Of a DNA stretch of 64,000 nucleotides, positions 21,798-32,914 are shown one piece after another (position 1 is the stretch's first letter; each line of letters opens with the position of its first letter). The stretch comes from Chionoecetes opilio (lineage: Eukaryota; Arthropoda; Malacostraca; Decapoda; Majidae): positions 61,192-125,191 of the forward strand of contig JACEEZ010020216.1 of assembly GCA_016584305.1 (NCBI GenBank). The letters run 5' to 3'. The notes beneath the pieces were generated by a model. The model searched no databases. It was not told the DNA's origin and worked only from the letters and a program-made list of their open reading frames with translations. The position numbers were made by a program, and so were the translations under genes.

Positions 21798-24180
21798 ACA
21801 CTGGGGAACAATTTGAAAAAAAAAAATGTTGAGTTAGATTTTTGAGCTTATTTAGACTAAAATTGGCATGCTGATTCCAAATCTGTAGTCAGTTTTTTTC
21901 TAGCACGTCAAGTTTTTTCTCCACAGCCCTTTCCCTCCAGATAAGCAAATTCCACTTTTTGAGCTGTACTAAAACTTGCCAGCTGATTACGAATTTTTAC
22001 TCCATCGAGAGCTATGTGGCAACTTGTTTGTGCAGTTACAATTGGAACAGTGCGGTGAGAGGTGGGGTCAGCTCCCAATTTGGTCAGTACTATCAATATC
22101 TGCAAACAGAAAGCTAGATAGTAGGAATTAGGAAAGGTTTTGTTATGGCTTTTCTCTTAACCTTGTAACAACATACCATTGTAATTTTTTTCTTTTTAGC
22201 TGTTTTTTTTTTTTTTCAAAGCTTGAAACTTTTCCAGCTTGTGTTTTTTTACATGGGATATATTTCTTTTTTTTCAGATCATTCTGCTCTGCAGTCTGGG
22301 AAAATGCCTAAACAACCCCGCCCCTTCTGCTATTATTGGTAGTTTCACCATTCCAATCGGGGGGAAGCATCGCGTTTTTGTAAAAAGATTTTTGCATATT
22401 TTAAAGGAAACTCGGGATCAAGAAAGCTATGGGCCCCTCACAATGGTGCAAGCAGTTGTCGAGAGATTACGGATGGGGGCCCAAAAAGGAACACGTGAAA
22501 ATTTGGCATTTGGATCCCCAGGTTTGGGCGAAGCAAAAAGATTTCCCCAAAGACTGTTCTTTTGTTTAGTAAAAACATCAGGTTTTAAAAAGAAAAAAAA
22601 AAAGTAAAATAGAATATCTAATCTACCGTCAGCTATAAGACCAATGCCTCATTCAGCGAAATTCCGGCCCCAGTTTTCAAAACAACTACCCTCTAGAAGA
22701 TTGAGTGATTTTGAAAAAACGCAGTGACAGCAATGAGGATTTTGACATTCACGAGGATTCGTTCGTAGGGGATTTGATCAGCACGAGTTGAATGTTTTAG
22801 CAGTGTTTTGGGGCCCTATCCAAAACGCTTAAAAATACTAGCATCAAACTGAACGAGAAAAAATCTTGAAAAGGAGGAAGGTTCATACTTTCGAACCAGA
22901 GAAAGTACATTTCTGCAGTACTTTCGAAGTCCCAGGGGTTTTTTGTGTTTTCCCATAACATTCCGGGTTTACTAAAGGGAATTTGGGGTTTAAATCTACA
23001 ATCCAAATGAATGGCGTTGTTTATTGATGCTAAAAGCGGAGCTTAAGTTTTTCTTCTACACAAGGGCAATTTTTTTGGGGGGCGCAGCCCTATTGGGCAT
23101 TCGGTCTGTTCGTGAAAAATGGAATGTAAAGAGATCATTGAGATTCATATGAAAACACAATTGGATCATCGTTTTGACCTTAAAATGGTGTCCTTCTTCT
23201 GGTCAAAACGTGGATACACAAAGATCCCTGCTTTCTCGTATGGGGGATAGCAGAGCTGAGAGAAGCTTGGGTTCAGACGAATTGGCCTCCGAGTTTGATC
23301 TTAAACCTGGAGATCCAACATTGTACGAGCCACTTGTTGACGGGAAGAAAATAATTTCCCACCTCTCACATAAACAGGTCTCATGAAAAATTGTAAAAGC
23401 TTTGTCAACTGATGGCGCTGTTTAATTTCATCATCTTGGCATTTCCGGGCTTCAAATTTAAAAAAAACAAGGCCGGGGTGTTTGTGGGCCCAAAATTTAA
23501 CAGCTCATCAAAGATGAACATTTCAACGGTATATGTCAGCCCCTTGAAAAGAATGCTTTGGGTATCATTCAAAAGACTCGTTTAAGAACTTTTTTGGAAA
23601 TACCGTGCAAGTAATTTCCAGAAATTGTTCAGAAACTATTGGAGAGGGTACAAAGCGCTTGGTTTCAAAAGAGTATTTAAAATACATTTTTTTTTAGCCC
23701 TCTTGCCAAATTTCCGGAAAATCTTGGGGCTGCTAGCGACGAGCAAAGGGGAACATTTCACCAAGATTTAAGGTTATGGAAGAACTTACCCGGGTAAGGG
23801 ATGTGATGAGGCTGACTATGTTGAGCATCAAACGCGATAGCCTCAAGTTGAAAACTCCAACAAAACTACAAAAGTAAATTTTTTTCCTTAACCCGCACAC
23901 ATTATAGGGCCTTATCCCTTCTAAAAAAAAAGATAATGTTAAATAAACATTTATTCATGCCTATTTCTTTTATTTTTCATTGATGAAAATTTTCAATTTT
24001 TTATAAAATAAGCCGTTACTGTTTTTGACAGTTTTCATATTTTTTAGGAAAACGAAAAACACAGTTTTCAAAAACTTTTACGTGGAAAAGAAAAACTGAG
24101 ATCAGTTTTGGATTCAGCACCCAAAAATTACTTAATAACAAGTGTCAGACCTAACTCAACAAAAATTTGTTCCCCAGTGT
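21798..24180 (+). mobile_element. Element E: TIR DNA transposon with TA target duplication
   Basis: The left end ACACTGGGGAACAA (21798) and right end TTGTTCCCCAGTGT (to 24180) are inverted. Further pairing includes TTGAGTTAG with CTAACTCAA. TA flanks both ends (21796-21797 and 24181-24182). Removing it restores continuous family C 3' UTR. The interior (22271-23930) holds one decayed gene. TA duplication would fit Tc1/mariner-like or several other superfamilies. Confidence 0.85.
22271..23930 (+). pseudogene. Decayed protein gene of element E
   Basis: Open blocks in changing frames: APSAIIGSFTIPIGGKHRVF and a segment ending GSPGLGEAKRFPQR (22315-22560); DPTLYEPLVDGKKII (23310-23355); ENLGAASDEQ, then HQDL (about 23715-23770); and LKLKTPTKLQK near 23850. 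I recall very similar blocks in unnamed multicopy arthropod proteins; that recognition is from memory. No DDE triad can be placed. Stops throughout mean it is dead. Position inside perfect-ended TIRs suggests it is the transposon's own gene, or a gene carried by it. Confidence 0.5.
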
Positions 24181-24255
24181 TATGTATTACGTGTTTATTA
24201 CATGTATAACTGTTTGGCTAAATAAATGTTTAAATCTAAAATCTAAATCTAAATC

Positions 24256-24570
24256 TAATACGAAATAAGAAAGTAAATCTCTTAGAATATAATCAGATCA
24301 AAAACTCTCATAACAGCTCTCGAAATAAACGTTTTTGCCTAAAATGTTTGCTTGACATGACGTATGCAACATGTATAACGATACAAAAGCAGTAGAGGTA
24401 ATTTTTTTGACTTTCAGAAAGAATTTGATAGTCCCCCATAAGTGCTTACTTTAGAAATAAGTCACACGTCATAATACACACGTCATAATATATAATATTT
24501 TAAATTGACTATAAGACTGACTTTCTAAGACATGGCAGAGTGTCGTAATCAATGAAAGACCAGCAATAGT
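24256..24570 (+). mobile_element. LINE family B (nested copy), piece 5
   Basis: Resumes at the exact point left at 18315. TAATACGAAATAAG matches TAATACGAGACAATG at 54433, and CCCCATAAGTGCTTA matches 54623-54637 (VPHKCLF block). Similarity fades at about 24570. Confidence 0.8.
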
Positions 24571-25399
24571 ATATCACAAAACATGACAAATATAAGCCCT
24601 TCCCACAAGGTGGAGACATTGGGGAACAGTCACCTTCCTTGTCACTAACTGACTGGCGAAATGGAATGGAATTCGGTATATATACTGAAGTACTACTGAA
24701 GTACTACCACAAATTTGTCCTTATGAACGGCTGAGCAGGATAAAAGCGGTCACTTCGCTATGCTCAAGGGAGTAATTTGTAATTCTCTCTCTCTCTCTCT
24801 CTCTCTCTCTTCCCTCTCTTCTCTCCCCTCTCTCTCCCCTCTCTCCCCTCCCCCTCTCTCCCCCTTTTCCCTCTCTCTCTCTCCCCTGGGAGAGGAGAGA
24901 GTGAAGATCTGAAACAGGTTTTTAATAACATGATATTGAGAAAAGAACAACCCTAGAGAGCGACGTCTTAGCGAAAACTTCGAGCTAGTGAAGTGCTACC
25001 AAAGGGTTTATAAGAGAGATGCAAATTTCAAGAAAAACAACCGCCGCAACAATCTCAATTCTCGGAATGGACGAAAACTGGAGGTGAAAACCCGGGAGTA
25101 AATGCCCAACAAGAAGCAAAAATTTTTTAAAATTGGCTTCAATACCAACTCGAAAAGGAACAGCACACCGGGGTTTGGGCCAACGTCAAGACAACGTGGC
25201 GACCCCTCATTGCTCGTTTTACAAGGTATGGGGATCGTGAAAAACAGTTCTTAGAAATGCCGCCCAATTAAAAAGTTAGTATATTTTTAAACAAAGATTT
25301 TGCCCCGCCCTTTAGAAAATACGCAAAAAAAAAAATACCCAAAGAGGTCAAGCCCGAGTGAAGGTAAAATAGGATTTCCCGGGACACCCAAATGACAGG
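24571..25399. other. Unassigned DNA with a (CT)n tract
   Basis: No gene recognised. A (CT)n tract with CCC interruptions lies at 24785-24890. The rest is A-rich and gives no long coding frame. Confidence 0.6.
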
Positions 25400-25690
25400 C
25401 TCCGGTACCCGAAAAACCAAAAGTTTTTCTTTTTTGAACTTTTCAAGATCCAGAAGGTTGAGAATTTCAGGTTCTTTGTATCAGAGGGCCCGAGCTGCAC
25501 CCCTGGACATGGTTAGTAATGCCCGGGGGGGAGCTAAGGGAAAACGCCCCATCCTCGTTAGTACCCTTTGGGGGATCCCCAGAACTGAGGGTTTACGGAG
25601 TGCGAGTTCTTTGGAACAGATCACAGACTTGTTGTTGCTACACTTAAGCTTCATGTCAAGTCCAGAAGAATCTCAAGAGGTAACCATGCT
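25400..25690 (+). pseudogene. Endonuclease C-terminal remnant of LINE family A
   Basis: LNFSRSRRLRISGSLYQR, then VSNARGGAKGKRPILVST, align with the minus-strand fragment at 347-36 (LNFARSRRLNIAGSWYQR, then SNARGVAKEIDHIFVST). The EIDHI catalytic block is lost here (GKRPI). The frame changes before the RT ORF. Confidence 0.8.
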
Positions 25691-27739
25691 GTGTTTCATC
25701 TTGAGAAACTGAAGGACTTGACATGTGCTCATGAGTATGCGGTGGCAGTCTCAAGTCGGCTTGATGTGCTCGGTGCTCTCGGGGACCCTGTAGAACTGTG
25801 GGATACCTTCAAACGTGAAACTCCACAGGCTGCCAAGGAGTGTATTGAGGAGCACCCGAGGTCAAGGCGTGGTTTTGTCTCGACGGAGACGCTGGAGAAA
25901 ATCGAGGAGAGTCGCGCTGCCAGGCTGGCTGGGAACCGGGACCAGCACAGGGCTCTGTCACGCCGGACTAGAACCCTCCTGAGGAGAGACAAGGAGAGGT
26001 ATGTCAGGAGTCTCGCTGAGGATGTCGAGGGTCATTTGAACGCTAATGATCTCCGACCCGCCTACCTAGCCCTGAAGAAGCTCCGTTCCAAGTCTCCTTC
26101 TCGGGCGAGTGCTATTCGAACAGCAGATGGGCGCCTCGTGTCGGACATGGATGGGCAGATGGCTCGTTGGGCTGAGTACTTTGGGCAGTTGTTCACGGTG
26201 GACCCTCCAACTGAGCAGCTTCACACCACTGGGTTACGGGCAGTGGATGCCGATCCTCCCATTGACGAAACCGCAACCTCCCTTGACGAAGTCAGAGAGG
26301 CTGTAGCAAAGTTGAGGGGTGGAAAGGCAGCTGGTGTTTGTAATATCGGTGTGGAGCTCCTCAAAGCTGGGGGTGAGGCCATGATCCGCGGGTTGCATGC
26401 TGTCCTGACTGCCGTGTGGCAATCAGGTACCATTCCTCCTGACTGGAAAAGGGGGCTGGTCATCCCTATCTGGAAAGGGAAAGGGGACCGTCAGGACTGC
26501 AACAATTACCGCGGTATTACACTGCTCAGCGTACCAGGCAAGGTGCTTGCCCATCTATTGCTGACACGGATTCGCAGTCATCTGGTGAAGCATCACAGAC
26601 CTCAGCAGTCTGGGTTCACGCCTGTTAAGTCAACAACGGACCGTATCCTAGCGCTTCGTGTCCTGGTGGAACGCCGACGTGAGTTTCGACAGGGGATGCT
26701 TGCAGCCTATGTTGATCTCAAGAAGGCGTTTGACTCAGTGCATCGTGAGTCACTCTGGGATCTTCTGCGACTTCGAGGGATTCCTCCAAGGACTATTAAT
26801 TTGATAACTGGTCTGTATTCTGGGACTGAGAGTGCTGTGAAGTATGGGGCAGGTGTATCCAGCTTCTTTCCTGTGAATACAGGAGTGAGGCAAGGGTGCG
26901 TCCTTGCCCCATCACTTTTCAACGCTTGTATGGACTGGGTATTGGACAAGGTTGTAGATCAAAGTGATTGTGGAGCATCCGTCGGCAACACCAAGATCAC
27001 TGATCTTGTTTTTGCCGATAATGCAGTAATCTTTGCTGAGTCGCTGGAGGTCCTGGTGATAGCTCTCGAGGCGCTGCACGAGGAGGCAAAGCCTGTGGGA
27101 CTTGAGGTTTCCTGGCTCAAGACCAAGGTCCAGGTGTTTGGAGACTTACTAGATGAAGCAGTACAGTCTGTTCATGCGTGTGGCGAGGAAGTTGAGATCT
27201 TGGAAAGTTTTACATACCTTGGTAGCGCAGTCCATAATGACGGCGGGTCACGTCAAGAAGTCTTACGGCGGATTGGCATAGCCCACGGTGTTATGGACTC
27301 GCTCAGCGGGAGTATTTGGCGTTGTCGGTACCTGTGCAGAAGGACAAAGATCCGGATCTTCAAGTCGCTTGTGATCCCTGTCTTACTCTATGGTTGTGAG
27401 ACATGGACACTAAATAGTGACTTGAAGAGGCGAATCAATGCCTTTGGTAATAAGTGTCTTCGCAGAATCATGGGGTATCGCTGGGATGATTACGTGTCAA
27501 ATCAGCGATTGCACCGTGAGACTGAATCGAGGCCTATTACCTGCATAGTCCGTCAGCGCCAACTTCGGCTATATGGGCATGTGGCACGCTACCCTGAAAC
27601 CGATCCTTCCCATCGGGTTGTATCTGTAAGAGACAATCCGGCGTGGAGGAGGCCAAGGGGACGCCCACAAGGCTCGTGGCTGGGGCAAGTTGATGTTTCT
27701 TGTCGAGAGCTGCTTGGTATGGGAAAGGAGCCTGCATGA
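25691..27739 (+). CDS. LINE family A reverse transcriptase, 682 aa ORF, catalytic Asp mutated
   Basis: Uninterrupted frame. An Arg-rich linker (to about residue 150) leads to a non-LTR RT: PPDWKRGLVIPIWKGKGD and NNYRGITLLSVPGKVLAH (residues 250-290), QQSGFTPVKSTTDR, AAYVDLKKAFDSVHRESLW with the first Asp (about residue 340), GVRQGCVLAPSLFN, and the active-site block VFADNAVIF. Relatives read FxDD (38587 copy: FSDD), so residue 444 (27020-27022, AAT) is Asp to Asn, which should abolish polymerase activity. The C-terminus has LLYGCETWTLNSDLK and a Cys-containing tail. Members copy their RNA at the nicked target. The true start lies upstream in the broken endonuclease, so ATG 25691 is only where the frame opens. 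Confidence 0.92.
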   Translation: MFHLEKLKDLTCAHEYAVAVSSRLDVLGALGDPVELWDTFKRETPQAAKECIEEHPRSRRGFVSTETLEKIEESRAARLAGNRDQHRALSRRTRTLLRRDKERYVRSLAEDVEGHLNANDLRPAYLALKKLRSKSPSRASAIRTADGRLVSDMDGQMARWAEYFGQLFTVDPPTEQLHTTGLRAVDADPPIDETATSLDEVREAVAKLRGGKAAGVCNIGVELLKAGGEAMIRGLHAVLTAVWQSGTIPPDWKRGLVIPIWKGKGDRQDCNNYRGITLLSVPGKVLAHLLLTRIRSHLVKHHRPQQSGFTPVKSTTDRILALRVLVERRREFRQGMLAAYVDLKKAFDSVHRESLWDLLRLRGIPPRTINLITGLYSGTESAVKYGAGVSSFFPVNTGVRQGCVLAPSLFNACMDWVLDKVVDQSDCGASVGNTKITDLVFADNAVIFAESLEVLVIALEALHEEAKPVGLEVSWLKTKVQVFGDLLDEAVQSVHACGEEVEILESFTYLGSAVHNDGGSRQEVLRRIGIAHGVMDSLSGSIWRCRYLCRRTKIRIFKSLVIPVLLYGCETWTLNSDLKRRINAFGNKCLRRIMGYRWDDYVSNQRLHRETESRPITCIVRQRQLRLYGHVARYPETDPSHRVVSVRDNPAWRRPRGRPQGSWLGQVDVSCRELLGMGKEPA

Positions 27740-27833
27740 GAGCTCGCGCGTGGTGACCCCCGGGAGTGGCGTCGTAGGGTGGGCGAGGCGACGCGCCCCC
27801 CGGCGTATGCCCCCAATGATTGATTGATTGAAC

Positions 27834-28498
27834 TTGATCATTAAAGAGGAAAGGAAGAGGCCTTCCTCTGGTCACAACATCCAACTTTGGTCCATAGAAC
27901 AGAAAGATCTATCTACATAGATACATACGGCCGATTCTTTAAACGTGGACTTCGGCTAACCTAAGACTAATCGTGGCTTTAGACAGGCATTTCCGTTTTC
28001 TAAACATTTTCCGGGGGGGATTAGTCCTAAGTTGGTCTAAAACTAACGAGAATAGTATTGGAAGACACCCAGGACCCTGTCCAACACTTGAGTCTAATGA
28101 TATTTACGATACTATGCAAATGCCCATGCTAAGACAAATTAGCGGTATTGTCAATATTCTGTTTGGCAAAATATGAATGCATACATGCGTCTACTGCAGA
28201 TTATGAAGCATCTGAAATATTTTTTTAAAGACCGCGTTTGGCGCCCTACGAAATCTGGGTTTGTTTATCTCTCCTCGCCCGCCGAGTCCAGACTATCAGC
28301 AATATAATAGTCACTCACTTATACGACTATACAGCAGCACTTGCATTTAATTAATGGAAACAGAGACATTTATTCTCTTTTTGGTCATAATAGTCTAGTC
28401 TACGCTAACAGCGGTTCCTTACATCCCTCTACGGGGAGGCCACGGCGGAAGTCTCCCATTTCCACACATCTATCCACCTCGGCAGGGATGCTCGAAAA
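27834..28498. other. Unassigned DNA
   Basis: No gene or repeat recognised. AT-rich to 28380, then mixed composition. Confidence 0.5.
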
Positions 28499-28551
28499 TC
28501 CCTCGTAAGGGACAACTTACGAGTGTATGGCTACAAATAACCTTACGAGGG
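28499..28551. repeat. Short inverted repeat
   Basis: CCCTCGTAAGG (28499-28509) and CCTTACGAGGG (28541-28551) are perfect complements around a 31 nt loop. CTTACGAG occurs again within the loop. Function unknown. Confidence 0.7.
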
Positions 28552-28819
28552 TGGGCTGAGGGAGATGCTCGTACCGAGCCGTCACTCCCGTACGGTTATC
28601 GGTGGCCTCTGGGTGGGGAATATAGGGATATTCTAGGGATATGTGGGGGAAAAATTCTGCAAACCCCAATCACAGAGCAGCGCCTCGCATGACGCGGCTT
28701 TATCTAGCCAATCATCATGCTCTCAGCTGTCAGGGAGCCCGATAAATAAATTTAAAGACTTCAAATGCCGCTGTTGTGCTAAAATCGGCCTCTTTCGGAA
28801 ATCGTCCCGCGGACGCTTA

Positions 28820-28915
28820 TTTAACCTAAATAACTCTACAAAACTTAACACAAACCTATCATAAACCTTACCTAACCTAAACCATACCTAAACATAACTT
28901 AACCTAAACCTAAAA
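28820..28915 (-). repeat. Degenerate CCTAA (telomere-like) repeats
   Basis: Irregular units such as CTTACCTAACCTAAACC and AACTTAACCTAAACC. On the minus strand these are TTAGG-like, the arthropod telomere unit. Too degenerate to be a telomere. Confidence 0.55.
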
Positions 28916-31243
28916 ACTATGTTTGCCGGTGTTGAGCTAAGATCGGCTGATTTCCGAAATAGGGCCGATTTTAGCTCACTATCGCCAGAATGTTACGATA
29001 ATACATAGCTGCCACATTAGCCTTTCAGCGTAATATTCTCCCACTGATTACTACAGAGACGTACCCAGGGTATACCTTGATGCGCTGATCATAGGTTCGA
29101 GTCTCACGTGCCCGAAATTAGTATCTATAGACCACTGCCGGCCCGCGCCGTACATATGCCGTATCCGTGGCCCTGGCGGTACTCTGTTATAGTGGACGAG
29201 AACTGCGCGTTCGCTCTTTAGGTCAGACAAGACACACGGGTGGGCTAACACCTCACTGTGACACACGTGACACTTGTGTGCAAGGATAGTAAACTTTATA
29301 ATATCCTTGCTTGTGTGTATACGTGCGTGTGTACTAGTACGTCAGACATTGATAAACCCCCACCACCACCGCATCATTATAGCTGCCAAACTTGTATGAT
29401 GAACTTATACGTTTTGATTCAAGAAGTCAACCGAAAATATATATTTAATATATAGGTTTTCCCTGATATGAATTATTACAAGTACTATAGGTATTGTATG
29501 TTAAATATGATATATATGGAGTCAATGAAGCAATAAACACATCACATTTCAAACAGGCAAGCATGAAATGGCTCTATAATACACAATAAACATAAGGTAT
29601 AGTGATACAACTTGTAATTTATTGTTTGTGTATCTCTAGCCGCTTCAAATTTCACTCCCTTTGGAAGTTAAGGGTGCTCCCGACCACCCTTAGCCTTGCA
29701 GTCCCGTAGCAAGTGAGAAAACGGTTTGAGCATCTCCCTTAGAGGCGCTACGAGGTAAAAGTCCCCTAGGGTAATACTTACAGGCCCGTAACTCTTTCGA
29801 GCATCTCGCCCCTCCTCATTCTCACATCCTACTGTCCTCTCACTCATGTATGATCTCTCTCTCTCTCACATACTCCAACTATCAACTAAAAAACTAGTCA
29901 ACTATCAACTATCAACTATCAACCTATCAACTATCAACTAGTGATTAAGGCATCATTAGTTGTGCAACTAAATAATAACTATAACATGACCATGACAATC
30001 TTGACTCCCGATAATGGGAAGAGCTATGAAGATCAAGGAAAATGTGGGTAAAACAGTGAATAAATGAAGAATATAGGTTCATATATGGTATGGTGTGTTT
30101 TGTTGTTCTCGGTAGCAGGGCGCGGAGACAAATGACTCTTCCGCTCTCCGTCCCCCAATATATGATCTCCCTGGTTCAGGGCTGCCAACCCAGGCGCAAT
30201 CGTGGATCAACATAGGACCATGTTAGCTCTCGCTGCTGGCGTCTAAAGCACGCGTTCTTGGCATTGGTACTACTTGAGTCTAACATGGAAGCTCCACGTT
30301 AGACTCTCCCTAGTCCATGTTTAAAAAAGCGGCCGATAGTCTACATAGGTGGCTACATACAGCTGAATATCTACCACCCTAACGTTGGTAACCTAACTCA
30401 TCATGATAGTAACATTCCTCCACAACGATTAGTGTGCGCTTTTCCTAATATCTACAGTCTCAGAGTGTGCTGAAAAGTAAGAAACTGGAAAGTTAAAGAC
30501 ATTATATAGCACTATGAGAGGTAGAGTCGAAAGCTCCCTCTAGGTACAAGGAGGCTACCTAGGATAATATATTTTATTATCCTTGGAGGCTACTAAGGTG
30601 ACGTGTCTATGTTTAAAAGTAGATAAACATCCGAGGGCTGTGCTCTAATTGTAGAAGGATATCGTGCGTACTGCAATGGGGTTGGAGTCTGAAAAATTGG
30701 TAGAAAGGTTGTCTAGAATCCCGGCATATTTTTTGAGCCGAATAGTGCTCACCAGCGCCGATTAGAGCACCCAATATATTCATCTCAGCGAGTCTATCAT
30801 ATCATTTCCCCCCCAATAAATGCTAGCTCAATAATAAACATCTATTATTGCAAACACGGAAAAGTTGCCCATGTAATATCGCGTAGCAACACTCAAACAT
30901 ATCTATCTCAATCACAGCAGCATCTGCTCGCATATCTTCTCTCCAGACTCATATATGGTATCTTTCCACCAAGTTGAGTGTAAAAGAATTCTTGGCGAGC
31001 ACGTATGAGAGAGAATGAGAGACAGGGGGGCCCTCAGTGATGGGGGACACCGTATGAATGTGATGCAGAGAGAGTAAGGAGGGGAAAATGAACCAAACGG
31101 GGACCAAAGGCTTCACCGACAGCATCTGCAGGGTGACTCCCAACTCAAGCTCAATTTCAAGAGTGGGCGGAGCCGAGCGGCTGGAGGAGTCGCCAATACG
31201 GGAGGTTGGGGGAGCTGGCCGAACATTAAGAGGGTATTGTTAA
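28916..31243. other. Unassigned intergenic DNA
   Basis: No coding region recognised. I see a hairpin at 28933-28976 (GCTAAGATCGGC pairing with GCCGATTTTAGC), a B-box-like GGTTCGAGTCTC at 29094, short CAACTAT repeats at 29880-29942, and a hairpin GGATAATATATTTTATTATC at 30562-30581. A tRNA-derived SINE remnant near 29040-29140 is possible but has no clear box A. Confidence 0.45.
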
Positions 31244-31245
31244 TA

Positions 31246-32306
31246 CCAGAGAACTGTAACTCGTAAATGCCAGTGGTCGCTGGCAGTTTTAACTCACAGG
31301 TTGACGAAAAGTTGGTCTACTGTACAAAAAAAAAAGGGGGGCTTATTCCACTGCACTTAAAACACAAAAGTATAATACTAAGAACGATTTTCTTCTATAT
31401 GTATATTGTATAGAAGCCTGATTTTGTAAAACATGTATATAACCAAATAACCAAGGAGGTTATATCGGAGGAGGCGATGGAAATATTACTCCATGATAAT
31501 TATATAGTCAATAACGAATGTCTAGAAGTTAACTATACCCAGGCAGTCATATTTTCTTGTTATTTTTGTGTATCAATTAGATAGAAAGCCTGGAAGTGCA
31601 ATGAGTCGACGCGTGAAGTCGCAATGTTTTGATTCAATCTCTCCGCCACAATGCGCGGCATGCCGCTTCCACATTCATAACCTACCTGGACACAGCTCTA
31701 AAACCTTTAGCAAGTAAAATCATTTAACAGCTGGGTCCTTTTTTCCTAAGGAAGTGCAGTCAGAAACAGCACATGTGTAAAGTGGCTTTATATTATGCTG
31801 AAACAAGTATATTCTTCCTGCTAAGGCGTCATCTGGTGATATATATAATTGTGGTAGTTTGAAAGCATTCGGCGTCACTGACTTCGGTCGCTTTTCATCA
31901 CAGAACGATTTCGGCATTCAATATTCTTCATTTTTTCAAAGCATTGCTTATTGTATTTTGACAAGCGTTTGCCAGACGCAACAGTACTGTCTTAGAAAAC
32001 AGTGAGATAATTGCCCTCAATAAAACATGCTACAATATACATGTAAAAAATATGTTAAGCTTTCATACTCGAGGCGAGCAATTTGCATTAAATTGCTATC
32101 CTAGAACGTTTAATCGTAATGCATGTCAACCATACAATAGTAGAACAACAGAAGAACATTATTTTTTGGCTTTCAGATGCGATGCTTCAATATTTATCGC
32201 GAAATTGATTTAAGAAAATGCGAGTTGCGGAGGGAAAACACAGTAGACCAACCTTTGAGTTAAAACTGCCAGCGACCACTGGCATTTACGAGTTATAGTT
32301 CTCTGG
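31246..32306. mobile_element. TIR element (1.06 kb), TA-flanked
   Basis: The left end CCAGAGAACTGTAACTCG and its near-complement at the right end belong to inverted repeats of about 75-80 bp. TA flanks both ends (31244-31245 and 32307-32308). Each TIR contains GCCAGTGGTCGCTGGC, which can itself fold. The interior is AT-rich, with only a 65 aa minus-strand open frame (31917-31720) that I do not recognise, so it is probably non-autonomous. Confidence 0.8.
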
Positions 32307-32309
32307 TAT

Positions 32310-32479
32310 TCTCAGTTCTTTTGGTTCTCTATACTACCGGGATGCCAGTCGCCGCGGCTGTGTCACTGTCCGCTGAAGTGGCTGCCGGCGGGCAAAGTGC
32401 GGTGACGACACATCTTCTCACTGGTGACGATAAGGAAGAAAAATCGCCATCGACCAAAAGGAAAGATACGGGGACACAA
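32310..32479 (+). mobile_element. Probable 5' part of LINE family D, copy 1
   Basis: The frame MPVAAAVSLSAEVAAGGQ, then GDDKEEKSPSTKRK, stops at the hAT insertion and resumes after it. A similar Ala-rich to Lys-rich frame lies upstream of the family D endonuclease at 44150-43950 (minus). I infer a LINE 5' region or ORF1. Confidence 0.4.
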
Positions 32480-32914
32480 CAGTGGCGTAGCTACGGGGGG
32501 GCATGGGTGGGCACGTGCCCCCCCACGAGAAGCCGGTGCCCCCCCAGGTGCCCACTTACTGGCCACGGCTGCCGTGTGGTGTGGGAACCGTGTTCCACTA
32601 GGTAGGACTGAGGGAGCATGCATGGAGTATTATGAATAATTTCTACTGATGACTTACCCTCGACCTCATATACAATAAATATTTTTCCTCTGCTTGAAAG
32701 AAAGAAACATGCCTCTGAGTCTGAATTAAATGCATATACTTTCTATTGATCACTTTTAACACCAACGAACATAACTAAATTACACCAGTTACCCTTACAA
32801 ATTTTCTATAATGCCTCGTGTTGGTACGTGTCTCCCTCTTGTACGTGTCTTATACGCGTTCTCTGGACCGACATAACAACACAAAGTCAGTGACCGATCA
32901 TTCGTGGTCCTGTA

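Larger units (their letters stand above)
18316..24255 (+). mobile_element. LINE family C, near full length, split by element E
   Basis: A non-LTR element of the Jockey/CR1 group (clade not resolved). The endonuclease is at 18627-19480 and the decayed RT at 19490-21340. The 3' UTR resumes at 24181 after element E and ends in an AAATCT repeat (about 24230-24255). Family B LINE sequence lies directly on both sides, so it inserted into that LINE. The 3' region also holds a TGTA-rich tract (21361-21710). Confidence 0.8.
25400..27833 (+). mobile_element. LINE family A, best-preserved copy
   Basis: Starts inside the endonuclease (SRSRRLRISGSLYQR equivalent at 25440), runs through a long RT ORF and ends at a GATT-type tail (TGATTGATTGATTG, to 27833). 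5'-truncated, as is common for LINEs. Minus-strand relatives lie at 36, 12857 and 38037. Confidence 0.92.

Noticed and set aside
29040..29140. tRNA or SINE head near GGTTCGAGTCTC
   Set aside because: Box B-like only; no box A at the right distance and no cloverleaf.
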